Made by a program: the position numbers and the translations under genes. Of a stretch of 53,329 nucleotides of DNA, positions 1 to 8,402 are shown piece after piece; the stretch's first letter is position 1, and every line of letters begins with the position of its first letter. The notes under the pieces were generated by a model that saw only the letters and a list, made by a program, of their open reading frames with translations, searched no databases and was not told where the DNA came from. Source of the stretch: Nitrososphaeraceae archaeon (lineage in GTDB: Archaea > Thermoproteota > Nitrososphaeria > Nitrososphaerales > Nitrososphaeraceae); assembly GCA_016782225.1 (NCBI GenBank), contig JADDOW010000043.1, positions 1 through 53,329 on the forward strand, read 5' to 3'.

Positions 1-526
1 TTTTTGTAGACTATCATAATAATGAGTTAGAATCCGTTAAATGAACAGAGCCACCTAGACGGGCAATATCCTTATTTATCCATGCATTAATAATAGAGAG
101 ACAAAATTATCTACTAATCCTATTGAAAGGTTGAATATTCTGTTTTGTTACTTCTAAAATCAGTAATTTTACAAGTTAAACCATTAAATTAATAATTCCA
201 TACACAAAATACAAGATACGCCTATTTTATGAATCATACACTACATTGCATATAAATCCCCTTACCACTCACCATCATCATGATTGAAAGGATTCCAACA
301 TTTTTAGTGCTTTACAATTAATATATACTCATCTTCCTGAAACAGAATTGAATTAATGAGTTACTCTGAGTAACTCATTTTTATCTATGGGGCCCTTTTT
401 TTATAAATATCATAACAAAGAATCAAAATTGGAAAAAAGGGACAATTTTTACATAAATACCAAATAGAGACGCGATAATAGAACATGTCTATATACTTTA
501 AAGTAAAAAATTAAAAAACGGAATAA
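1..526. other. Intergenic, no gene seen
   Basis: No convincing reading frame on either strand. The stretch is AT-rich and ends at the stop codon of the metal ABC permease gene. Its only clear structure is the palindrome at 356-378, listed separately. Confidence 0.6.
356..378. other. Perfect 11-bp-arm palindrome
   Basis: Arms ATGAGTTACTC and GAGTAACTCAT flank a single central base. On the plus strand the second arm is followed by a short T run, so it could form a terminator-like hairpin. It lies about 150 bases beyond the end of the minus-strand metal transporter operon. With a one-base centre it could equally be an operator for a dimeric regulator of a gene left of the window. Confidence 0.5.
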
Positions 527-1420
527 TTAATGTTCATGCCTGTGTTTGTCTACATGAACATGTACATGAGAATGGGTTAAATCACCGTGACGATGGGAAT
601 GATAGATTTTTTTTAACGTGGCATATAAAACAGACAATCCAAATCCCAAAGTTACAAACATAACAATAGTGGGCCCTGAGGAAGAATCCAAGAAAAAGCT
701 AAAATACATTCCAGAAAATGAAGCAACTATACCTATAACAACAGACGACAATATAACATTGGTAAAATTATTCGAAAGTAACCTTGCAGAAATTGCGGGT
801 CCAACTATTACTGCAGCAAGAAGTGTCACGCCAATAGAAGACATTGAAGATATAATAATCGTTGCTAAAACAAAGGAAAACAATAGTTCAACAAAATAGG
901 TCTTTATTCCACTAATTTTTGCGCTTTCGTTGTCAAAGAATGTAAATATCAGTTGTTTATGAAACAAGAAAAAGAACAGTCCTGAAAATACGGTAATAAG
1001 GATAATAACGTATAGGTCTTGATCAGATATAGACAAAATGTTTCCGAATAACAGAGACTCAAAATTTCGGGTATAGCGATCTGTCATGCTTACTATTAAA
1101 ACACCAAAAGCAAAAATTGCAGTGGTTACAAGTCCTATTGCGGCATCAGGTTTGATTTTATTTCTTTTACTAATTTCATGGATAACAAAAGATGCTAAAT
1201 AGCTCCATAGAATGGCCCCAATATAAAAATTTATTCCCCCGATATTACCTATTATTGCGCCACCAAAAGCTGCATGGGAAAGCCCATGTCCAACATACGC
1301 CAGCCCTCTCAATACTACGTAAACACCAGTCAAACCGCATATACCTCCAAGTAGAACAGATACAACGGTACCTTTTATAAAAAAGTCGTATTGAAATGGT
1401 AAAAGAAAATCAACCATCAT
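527..1420 (-). CDS. Metal ABC transporter permease (ZnuB/MntB type)
   Basis: Membrane subunit of an ABC-3 family importer for zinc, manganese or a related divalent metal. The 297 residues show the family pattern: an N-terminal GGICGLTGVYVVLRGLAYVG segment, a following SHAAFGG, and seven to nine hydrophobic spans. The last ~25 residues are a histidine-rich tail (about ten His, with an HVHVHV core) that would sit outside the membrane and could bind metal. The ATG overlaps the stop of the upstream ATPase gene by 4 bases, indicating translational coupling. It is the last gene of a binding protein-ATPase-permease set directly downstream of ureD. Family call is firm. The metal is inferred, and nickel is possible given the urease context. 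Confidence 0.9.
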   Translation of the reverse strand: MMVDFLLPFQYDFFIKGTVVSVLLGGICGLTGVYVVLRGLAYVGHGLSHAAFGGAIIGNIGGINFYIGAILWSYLASFVIHEISKRNKIKPDAAIGLVTTAIFAFGVLIVSMTDRYTRNFESLLFGNILSISDQDLYVIILITVFSGLFFFLFHKQLIFTFFDNESAKISGIKTYFVELLFSFVLATIIISSMSSIGVTLLAAVIVGPAISARLLSNNFTNVILSSVVIGIVASFSGMYFSFFLDSSSGPTIVMFVTLGFGLSVLYATLKKIYHSHRHGDLTHSHVHVHVDKHRHEH

Positions 1421-2166
1421 TCATCAGTTAACGCTCTATAATCTGGAAGTCCAAAGGTTTGCAAAAGTGTTGTTTCTTTGAGAACATCACGAGGGTAACC
1501 TTCAGAGATTATGCTCTTATTAAAACACACCACCCATGGAGACCTTTTTGCAATATTAGTTATATCATGAGTGGATAAAATAACAGTAATCCCATCATTG
1601 TTTAAGTTTCTCAAGATTTCAAATATTTTTTCTCTTGACACATAATCCAATCCAGTCGTAGGCTCATCCAAAATAAGAATTTCAGGATTCCTTATCAATG
1701 CCCTACCAAGAAATACTCGTTGTTGTTCACCTCCAGACAGTTCTCGGATATGCCTATTACAATAATTATCTAACCCCAAGATTTTCAAAATATCTTTAAT
1801 CCTTTGTTTTAACTTTTTGTCAATCCATGGTAAATAGCTTTTATAATTCCATGAACCCATAGATAATACCTCTTGAACAGAAACAGGAAAGGTCCAATCA
1901 ATTGTTTCAATTTGAGGGATGTAACCAATAGATGGAATATGGTGTAAAGGAATACCCTCGTCATCTATAAACTCCACATCACCATGCCAAGGCTCATGGA
2001 TACCAGAGATAATTTTTAACAGGGTGGTTTTGCCTGCTCCACTTGGACCTACAATAGATACAAATCGCCCTTTTGGAATTTCCAAATTAACACCCTCAAC
2101 AACATAATCATGATATGAAAAACCAAATGATATATCAATTAATTTTAGAAAAGAGAAGGTACTCAA
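1417..2166 (-). CDS. Metal ABC transporter ATP-binding protein (ZnuC type)
   Basis: ATPase of the importer, 249 residues. Walker A is GPSGAGKTT near residue 40, the signature is ELSGGEQQRV near residue 142, Walker B is ILILDEPTTGLD near residue 163, and a switch His is in STHD. The Q-loop region (IGYIPQIE) is typical of the ZnuC/MntA branch. It starts at TTG and overlaps the permease gene by 4 bases. The binding-protein gene lies 61 bases upstream. All catalytic motifs are intact, so an active ATPase is expected. Confidence 0.92.
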   Translation of the reverse strand: MSTFSFLKLIDISFGFSYHDYVVEGVNLEIPKGRFVSIVGPSGAGKTTLLKIISGIHEPWHGDVEFIDDEGIPLHHIPSIGYIPQIETIDWTFPVSVQEVLSMGSWNYKSYLPWIDKKLKQRIKDILKILGLDNYCNRHIRELSGGEQQRVFLGRALIRNPEILILDEPTTGLDYVSREKIFEILRNLNNDGITVILSTHDITNIAKRSPWVVCFNKSIISEGYPRDVLKETTLLQTFGLPDYRALTDE

Positions 2167-2227
2167 TATCCATCAATGTAAATCATAATATCTATTTAAC
2201 ATTTTAAAAAAATGAAAAAGGTAGTCA

Positions 2228-3274
2228 TTAATTAAATGTATTTCCAGGATTCAAAGCATTTAATTTCTCAATATTCCCTCCGAGAGGTATTACCATATTT
2301 TTCATATTTTCAATCATCATACCCACGTAGGTATGATTGTTATCATCTACGTTACCAGGAAGTGCATCATCTCTCAACGTTTCAACTATAGATACGTTAG
2401 ATTCTTTTGCTATTTGATCTACAATTTTGTTTGAAAATACTTCAGACGCAAATATTGCGGGCACCTTTTCATTTTTAATCTGATCTATTAGTTTTGCAAT
2501 ATCAAGAGGGGATGGCTCTGAGAAATCCGAAGGTTGAACGGCGCCTATTACAGTCATATTATAGCGTGGGGCAAAATATGCCCATGAGTCATGATATGTT
2601 ACAAGTTTTCTGTTTTGTGGAGGTATGGTTTCAACAGAGCTTTTAATACCTTCGTCCAGCTGTTTTAATAAGTTAACGTATCTATTAGCATTATCATCAT
2701 AATAATCAGTATTATCTGGATCCATTTCAATTAATTTGTCACGAGTTAGATTAACAAATTGCATTGCATATGCTACATTCAGCCATAAATGAGGATTTGG
2801 ATGACCCTGTTCTTTGGGAAAACTAAAATCGAAAATCCAATCAGTAGAATTAACAGTATTATCCCCAAGCTTTAATAATTGAATATTTGGATTTTTTTTC
2901 AATGTTTCATTAACAGCTTTTTCAATGTTATCCTCAAGGAATAAACCATTTATAATAACTAAATCCGCTTTATTTAGTTTTATCACATCAGAAGGTACTA
3001 ATTCGAATGTGTGTGAATTTACGCCCTCAGGTACAAGACCCGTTAAATTGATTCTATCTCCACCCACATTCTTTACTATATTGGTTATAGGAGATACGGA
3101 AGTTATGACGGAAAGGGTTTTATTTAACGCATATGCAGGGTTTATTTCTTTTTCGTTGCCAAATCCACTATCACCCAAAATAAGAACTGAAAAAAAAACT
3201 ATTGAAAATACCAGAAAAGAGGTATAATTTCTATGGTATATTTGTCTATACAGCTTATACGCACAGGCAATCAT
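2228..3274 (-). CDS. Metal ABC transporter substrate-binding protein (ZnuA type)
   Basis: Extracellular metal-binding protein of the cluster A-I/TroA family, 348 residues. An N-terminal hydrophobic segment (about residues 18-36) acts as signal or membrane anchor. Candidate metal ligands are the His in VNSHTFELVP, the His pair region GHPNPHLWLN, TYHDSWAYFAPRYN and the acidic ASEVFSN, matching the order of three His plus one carboxylate in ZnuA proteins. First gene of the importer set, 83 bases after ureD on the same strand, so it could be read from the urease operon or from its own promoter. The metal cannot be read from the sequence. Confidence 0.88.
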   Translation of the reverse strand: MIACAYKLYRQIYHRNYTSFLVFSIVFFSVLILGDSGFGNEKEINPAYALNKTLSVITSVSPITNIVKNVGGDRINLTGLVPEGVNSHTFELVPSDVIKLNKADLVIINGLFLEDNIEKAVNETLKKNPNIQLLKLGDNTVNSTDWIFDFSFPKEQGHPNPHLWLNVAYAMQFVNLTRDKLIEMDPDNTDYYDDNANRYVNLLKQLDEGIKSSVETIPPQNRKLVTYHDSWAYFAPRYNMTVIGAVQPSDFSEPSPLDIAKLIDQIKNEKVPAIFASEVFSNKIVDQIAKESNVSIVETLRDDALPGNVDDNNHTYVGMMIENMKNMVIPLGGNIEKLNALNPGNTFN

Positions 3275-3357
3275 GAGATAAAGTTGTAATACAAAGAGAT
3301 TAGTTTTTTTAAAGAAATAGACAATTAATTACATATGAAATATATAGATAGTCTCTG

Positions 3358-4299
3358 CTATATTTTTCTCATTTTACTGAATGATATATTTAAAACCTTC
3401 TTTCGGATTACTCCAATAATTAAATAAATTATATTTTTTATATCAAAAACATATTTACCAAGCAATCGAACTAGTAAACCACTATCATCTGGTAATTTTG
3501 TGCACCCTCCTATAACATTATTTAAATTCAAATTGTTTAAAAGCACATTTATTTCGTTTTTAGTCTCTGTAACGTAACTTTTAGGCAACAAAATATATAC
3601 ATTTCCCAATATGTCATAATGATTCATAATACCAAAAGCTTTAATATTTTCTTTTTTGGGTTCTAGTTTTGCGATATCAATAAAACGTGTTTTGTTTTGA
3701 TGGTTTACAGATTTGACTTTCATATAGCATATGTCATATTCAAAAGATTCGTTACTTGCAACTCTTCCCGGAGTCAATATTTCAGAATAGACGCATGTGG
3801 CAGTATCATGAACTTTAATGTTAGAGACCTGATAATATTTGGAATTTTTAAACGGTATTATCTGATCCGGAATATACTCCAAGTAACAATTTTCACCTAC
3901 ATTTAAATTTATTATTTGGGTTCCAAAATTGTTATTCATTTTATAAATTCTTGTTGCACTTTGCGTGGTGATATGAGATTTGGCGGATTTTTGCATTGTA
4001 ATATCGGTTCTATATCTATCGCCTTGCAATATCCCACCAGACGGTGAAATAACATAAATATAGGCCATATCTGGACAGGATTCTTCAAGATAGAGAGCAC
4101 GCTTTATACATAATGGAACTTTATAAAATTGATTTTTTATGGATGTTTTGTTGTTAAATGTATCTTTCTCCAAACCCAATTGTAAAATACCAATCTTTCC
4201 AGATTTCCCAACAGATAACTGTTCTAAAGGTGTATCATACTCTAATACTTCATTTGGAATATCAGCAGGTGTACAAAAGGAAAGGTCGTAAATACTCAT
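3358..4299 (-). CDS. ureD: Urease accessory protein UreD
   Basis: Scaffold protein that binds apo-urease and, with UreF and UreG, delivers nickel. 313 residues, slightly longer than typical UreD. Family hallmarks are SPSGGILQGDRY (near 105), SHITTQSATRIYKM, the YLEYIPDQIIPF motif and SEILTPGRVA. The ATG at 4299 is the natural start, 21 bases from the ureG stop. Last urease gene in transcription order. The C-terminus is Ile/Lys-rich and unlike bacterial UreD, which is common for this divergent family. Confidence 0.9.
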   Translation of the reverse strand: MSIYDLSFCTPADIPNEVLEYDTPLEQLSVGKSGKIGILQLGLEKDTFNNKTSIKNQFYKVPLCIKRALYLEESCPDMAYIYVISPSGGILQGDRYRTDITMQKSAKSHITTQSATRIYKMNNNFGTQIINLNVGENCYLEYIPDQIIPFKNSKYYQVSNIKVHDTATCVYSEILTPGRVASNESFEYDICYMKVKSVNHQNKTRFIDIAKLEPKKENIKAFGIMNHYDILGNVYILLPKSYVTETKNEINVLLNNLNLNNVIGGCTKLPDDSGLLVRLLGKYVFDIKNIIYLIIGVIRKKVLNISFSKMRKI

Positions 4300-4320
4300 T
4301 AAAATTACCGCGTTATTATA

Positions 4321-4977
4321 CTAAATTTTTATTTTTGATTTTGGAGGTGCATTAAATAACACATCTTTAATAATATAGTCTGTTGCTTCTCTGACACCTT
4401 GACCAGTCTTACTGTTAACAAAAACAAATGGTTTATCGCGTCGTATAATCTTTGCATCTCTCTCCATTATACCAAGATCAGCACCAATAAAGGAAGCAAT
4501 ATCAATTTTATTGATTACCAAAAGATCACATGTTTCTATTCCAAGGCCACGTTTCCTTGGGTATTTATCCCCTCCGGAAACATCAATAATATAAATAAAA
4601 TAATCAGCAAGTGCAGGGCTAAAAGTAGTTGTAATGTTGTCTCCACCACTTTCAATAATTATTAGATCAAGGTTTGGGTGCTTGAGCTCCATTTCTTCTA
4701 CAACTGATATGTTAATTGATGGGTCTTCCCTTACAGCAGTGTGAGGACAGCCACCAGTAGCGATACCAATGACTAGATCTTCGGGCATCAGTCCCTTTTC
4801 GGTAGCAAGATTTTTTCGCATTCTCTCAGCATCTTCCCTTGATACAACATCATTAGATATAATACCAACATCATATCCCTCGCCCTTTAGGTGAGGAACC
4901 ATTTGTTCAATCAACATTGTTTTCCCTGAACCAACAGGTCCCCCTATTCCAATTCGGGGAATTCGCGAAAGTGACAC
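4321..4977 (-). CDS. ureG: Urease accessory GTPase UreG
   Basis: GTPase that carries nickel to the urease pre-activation complex. 218 residues. P-loop GGPVGSGKT at 12-20, the invariant Cys-Pro-His metal site at 77-79, ESGGDN near 109-114 and the G4 motif NKID at 156-159. All are intact, so this should be functional. The start is GTG: the nearby ATG is out of frame. It lies 18 bases downstream of ureF. Confidence 0.96.
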   Translation of the reverse strand: MSLSRIPRIGIGGPVGSGKTMLIEQMVPHLKGEGYDVGIISNDVVSREDAERMRKNLATEKGLMPEDLVIGIATGGCPHTAVREDPSINISVVEEMELKHPNLDLIIIESGGDNITTTFSPALADYFIYIIDVSGGDKYPRKRGLGIETCDLLVINKIDIASFIGADLGIMERDAKIIRRDKPFVFVNSKTGQGVREATDYIIKDVLFNAPPKSKIKI

Positions 4978-4995
4978 ATAAAATAAGATAAAAAA

Positions 4996-5727
4996 TTAAG
5001 TAATAAACATTTTGGAATCCATCTGCTCATGCTGTATTTGAATTATATCCAATTGCGGAATAAATTGCCACATGCTAGAATAAGATCGGTTGATGTTGTT
5101 AATAACAGATGATAAAATTACAGACTTTATTTCGTGAATCAGGCGCTGGCCATCATAATGTTGTAGGATGCCTAAACGTAATGCTGCCCCAACCACACTA
5201 ATGGTGAAACCATAGAGCAACATTAAACCTGATCTCTCCTTTTTTATATTCATAGCATTGCAAGATAATGCAAACGATACAGGATATACGCCTTTAGCCG
5301 ATCCATCTTTAATGTTTTTCAAATAAAAGTTAACATATTCGTCATTATTCGTAAATGAAGAGATGCACCTTAAAAGCTGAATTCCGGATCTTATTGAAGC
5401 CGATCTAGTTTCGTCTATCAATCGCATAAAATAATACACACCATCTAATTCCAACAGTGTAGAATAATCATTTTTTTGAATGCAATTGTATACATTACCG
5501 ATAACAGAACAGTCTGTTGGGCCTACTTGCTGAGATATATACGCTTTAACAAAATCAAAGATATCATTATAAGTTAATTTTTTGTTTTTATCTTTATTGT
5601 AAAATAAGGACTCCAAACCATTTGAATTGGTATACAACCCTGTTGGGAAAAAAGAATCGGAAAGCTGTAAAAAGCTAATATCATCTATCGATATAAAGTT
5701 GTCATCATTTTCAATGTTCATGTACAT
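4996..5727 (-). CDS. ureF: Urease accessory protein UreF
   Basis: Helical GTPase-regulating partner of UreG in the UreD-UreF-UreG complex. Recognised by the opening FLQLSDSFFPTGLYTNSNG, which matches the UreF LxxSDSxxPxGxxxHSxGLE pattern with the usual His replaced, and by the GPTDC and YDGQRLIHEI regions. I place the start at the ATG at 5727, overlapping ureE by 17 bases. An in-frame TTG at 5748 would add seven residues and a second ATG lies at 5721. Position between ureE and ureG is canonical. Confidence 0.88.
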   Translation of the reverse strand: MYMNIENDDNFISIDDISFLQLSDSFFPTGLYTNSNGLESLFYNKDKNKKLTYNDIFDFVKAYISQQVGPTDCSVIGNVYNCIQKNDYSTLLELDGVYYFMRLIDETRSASIRSGIQLLRCISSFTNNDEYVNFYLKNIKDGSAKGVYPVSFALSCNAMNIKKERSGLMLLYGFTISVVGAALRLGILQHYDGQRLIHEIKSVILSSVINNINRSYSSMWQFIPQLDIIQIQHEQMDSKMFIT

Positions 5728-6253
5728 CAAATCCTTGATCAGGTTCAAAAATCATGTTATCAGTTTTTATAACAATGTGATCATTTAAATGAGGTAAAAG
5801 TCGTTGAAAAAGGTCTACCTCACCCATACTTTGGATAGGAAAAACGATTTTGTTTTCTTCTAATTTCAGAGGTCTGTGCAGGTTACCAATAGTATGACCG
5901 ATTTTTATTGCCATATTTATAAAATCAACATTATTAATCTGTCCAGGGTATTTAGAAGATGATGGCGAAATCTTAAAGCTCAATACTGCCACAAGTTCTG
6001 GAGATAATTCTATCAGGATCATTTTAGTATTATCCAAAAAAACTACATCGCGGTCCCTAAGCCGGGACCTTGATGGCAAAATAAATCCGATATCCGTGCC
6101 TTTGTCGGATGTTTTTCTCATCCTTACTTTTTCTGACTCTGATCTTTGGATTACTACATTTTCAACAAGATTCTGTCGAGATAACTCTTCATATTTTTGA
6201 TTTAGAGTTGGATCCTTTTTTATATTTCCTAAAACAGTTGTGACTGTCAACAT
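5711..6253 (-). CDS. ureE: Urease accessory protein UreE
   Basis: Nickel-binding metallochaperone, 180 residues. The N-terminal domain contains the DKGTDIGF and LRDRDVVFLD motifs, and the C-terminal domain contains KIGHTIGNLHRPL, where UreE proteins bind Ni at the interface His. The protein ends in DVHEH, a short form of the His-rich tails of bacterial UreE. Its 3' end overlaps the start of ureF. Confidence 0.93.
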   Translation of the reverse strand: MLTVTTVLGNIKKDPTLNQKYEELSRQNLVENVVIQRSESEKVRMRKTSDKGTDIGFILPSRSRLRDRDVVFLDNTKMILIELSPELVAVLSFKISPSSSKYPGQINNVDFINMAIKIGHTIGNLHRPLKLEENKIVFPIQSMGEVDLFQRLLPHLNDHIVIKTDNMIFEPDQGFDVHEH

Positions 6254-6300
6254 AAGATATCATATAGTCTCATATTAGCAATAAAAACAATTTCACTAAA

Positions 6301-6741
6301 TTAATCGCTATTATTTACTTTATCTGAAGCATTTGCGGACGAAGATTTAATTTGATATGCATCAATATCGGCATTGGTATTGGTATTAATTTGTGGATTT
6401 ATACTTCTCAGTTTCTTTACAGATTCAATCATGCTCATTAAATTTTGAGTATAATCATATTTACCATAATGTTTATAATTATCAGGGCTAATTTGGGCAA
6501 ATATAAAACTGCCTTGCGATATTTCAATTTTGGAACCTAATTCGAATTTTTCAGATATTATACAACTTTTAACCAAATGATGAGGGTAATCCAAATTTAG
6601 ATGGGATTTTGGATCTATCAAGCCTGATAGAGATGATATTTTACCGGAATTTATAACTGCATGTCTTATTTGTAACGGATCGATTATAAGCATAGATTCT
6701 GTTTCAACATTAGATTTTTCAACACAATGACGGATTTTCAT
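6301..6741 (-). CDS. Hypothetical protein inside the urease operon
   Basis: 146 residues and no family recognised. It lies 8 bases after the thermosome stop and 47 bases before ureE, on the same strand, so it is almost certainly co-transcribed with urease. The first ~100 residues look folded (alternating hydrophobic stretches, IIDPLQIRHAVI, SQGSFIFAQI). The last ~35 are Asn/Ser/Asp-rich and probably disordered. No signal peptide, membrane span or Cys metal motif. Position suggests a role in urease maturation or chaperone partnering, but nothing in the sequence proves it. Confidence 0.7.
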   Translation of the reverse strand: MKIRHCVEKSNVETESMLIIDPLQIRHAVINSGKISSLSGLIDPKSHLNLDYPHHLVKSCIISEKFELGSKIEISQGSFIFAQISPDNYKHYGKYDYTQNLMSMIESVKKLRSINPQINTNTNADIDAYQIKSSSANASDKVNNSD

Positions 6742-6749
6742 TGTTGTAG

Positions 6750-8309
6750 TTACCTTCTGGAATCAGCAACTGCTTGGGGATTAAGATCGTCAGCTGCAAG
6801 ATTTTTATCTATTCTTAATACGGATTTTGCCATTTCACCGGACGCTTGCAGGGCCATTGTTTTAACCAAAACAGGGTCTAAAACACCCTTTGCTACCATA
6901 TCAACAATATCACCGCTATCAATATCAACACCATAACCATCAGGAGAAGCTTTGGCAGTCATCACTTTTTCAAGTCCATTGAATCCAGCATTTGTTAATA
7001 TCTGTCGCATAATGCTTTCAAGTGCAGAGGTAACAACCTCAAGTCCAACCTGCTCCAGTCCTTTAAGTTTAAGTTGTTTAATTTTTTCAATAATGTGTAA
7101 TTCTGCAGCACCGCCACCAGCAACGATTCCGTAGTTTAATGCTGCTTCTGCAGCATTTATCCCATCAATTGTTGATCTCCATCGTTCTAGAGATATTTCT
7201 TTGGTAGACCCAGAAATTAGAATAGTAATAATTTTTTTCCCCAATCCTTTCTCTAAATAAACTATTCCAATATCTTCATCTTCATATATTTTTTCGGAGG
7301 TACCAAGAATATCTTTGTTTTTCAGATCATCCAAATTTCTTACTGGTTTTGCTCCGGTATATCTAGACAAATATTCTATTTCCTCAGTTGAAATGTGAAC
7401 TGCAAAAATACCTTTTGATACAAACAGGTCTTCAATTACTTGATCTACTTCAGGTGATGCAATAAAAAGAGTATTTGCGCCTGTTTCAAGAATTGCATCC
7501 ACTATTCTTTTGGACTTGACTAACCGATCATTTTCCATTTTAAGGATATCCTGATATTTATTATTGTCTTTAATCCAAGATTCTTTAACAGGTTTTAAAT
7601 CTAATTTCAATATCAATATCTTTGCATTATTTACTTGCATAGGCAATTCTGGATCCAATCTTCTTCTCTCCAAAATAACCCCATTAACAATTTTATCATC
7701 CATATCAGTTCGTCTTACTACTTTAATCGATTTATCAAAATCATATGTGTCTCCATATATTGCGTCTTTACCTGCTGTCCTTAAGGCGGAAACAACCATT
7801 TTATGCAATACATTTCCATCTAATTTTGAAGATAAACTGGTTTTCACTATTTGATCAAGCTCTGCATCCTCTAAACCGATTTTTTTCGCACTTTTTTTTA
7901 ATAAATCACAAGAGTATTTTACTCCACTTTCTATACCTTCAACAACTTTTGTGGGGTGAACAGCTAACTCACGAATTAACCTTTTTCCTTCTTTTATCAT
8001 TTCAGCAGCAAGAATAACTGCCGTAGTAGTACCATCACCTACTTTTTGTTCCTGTCTCTCAGCAATTTCCACTATCATTCTTGCAACAGGATGAATTGCC
8101 CTTAGTGATAGTAGAATTGTAACACCATCATTAGAAACATGCCTATTCATAGCTTGGTCAATTAAAAGTTTGTCCAAACCTTTTGGTCCAAGGGTAGTCC
8201 TTACAGTATCAGCCACTGCCATTACTGCATTCGAATTTGACTCTAGTGCATTAAATTCAACATTTTCTGCAATCGGTTTCCAAACTCCATAATTTTGAGG
8301 CGAAGACAT
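6750..8309 (-). CDS. Thermosome (group II chaperonin) subunit
   Basis: ATP-driven folding chamber subunit, 519 residues. Equatorial motifs TTLGPKG (38-44), NDG (60-62), GDGTTTA (91-97) and VAGGGA are present, and the catalytic Asp of the HDAL region is kept in a changed context (RSTIDGI), so ATPase activity is expected. It is shorter than the usual ~540-560 residues and lacks the Gly/Met-rich C-terminal tail. Several core motifs are variant (VSNDGVTILL). This suggests a divergent paralog rather than the main housekeeping subunit. It lies between ureC (93 bases) and the 146-aa unknown. Confidence 0.93.
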   Translation of the reverse strand: MSSPQNYGVWKPIAENVEFNALESNSNAVMAVADTVRTTLGPKGLDKLLIDQAMNRHVSNDGVTILLSLRAIHPVARMIVEIAERQEQKVGDGTTTAVILAAEMIKEGKRLIRELAVHPTKVVEGIESGVKYSCDLLKKSAKKIGLEDAELDQIVKTSLSSKLDGNVLHKMVVSALRTAGKDAIYGDTYDFDKSIKVVRRTDMDDKIVNGVILERRRLDPELPMQVNNAKILILKLDLKPVKESWIKDNNKYQDILKMENDRLVKSKRIVDAILETGANTLFIASPEVDQVIEDLFVSKGIFAVHISTEEIEYLSRYTGAKPVRNLDDLKNKDILGTSEKIYEDEDIGIVYLEKGLGKKIITILISGSTKEISLERWRSTIDGINAAEAALNYGIVAGGGAAELHIIEKIKQLKLKGLEQVGLEVVTSALESIMRQILTNAGFNGLEKVMTAKASPDGYGVDIDSGDIVDMVAKGVLDPVLVKTMALQASGEMAKSVLRIDKNLAADDLNPQAVADSRR

Positions 8310-8402
8310 AAGTTAAAAACAATCTCCTAAAAGATAAATCTATCAGAAAAAAAGGGAAAAAGAATATGTTTAATTTACCCATATAGTAAAAATATAGAGA
8401 AA

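Noticed and set aside
618-899. 93-codon plus-strand frame over the metal permease
   Set aside because: Antisense to a well-recognised gene, Ile/Thr-rich composition typical of a reversed membrane-protein sequence.
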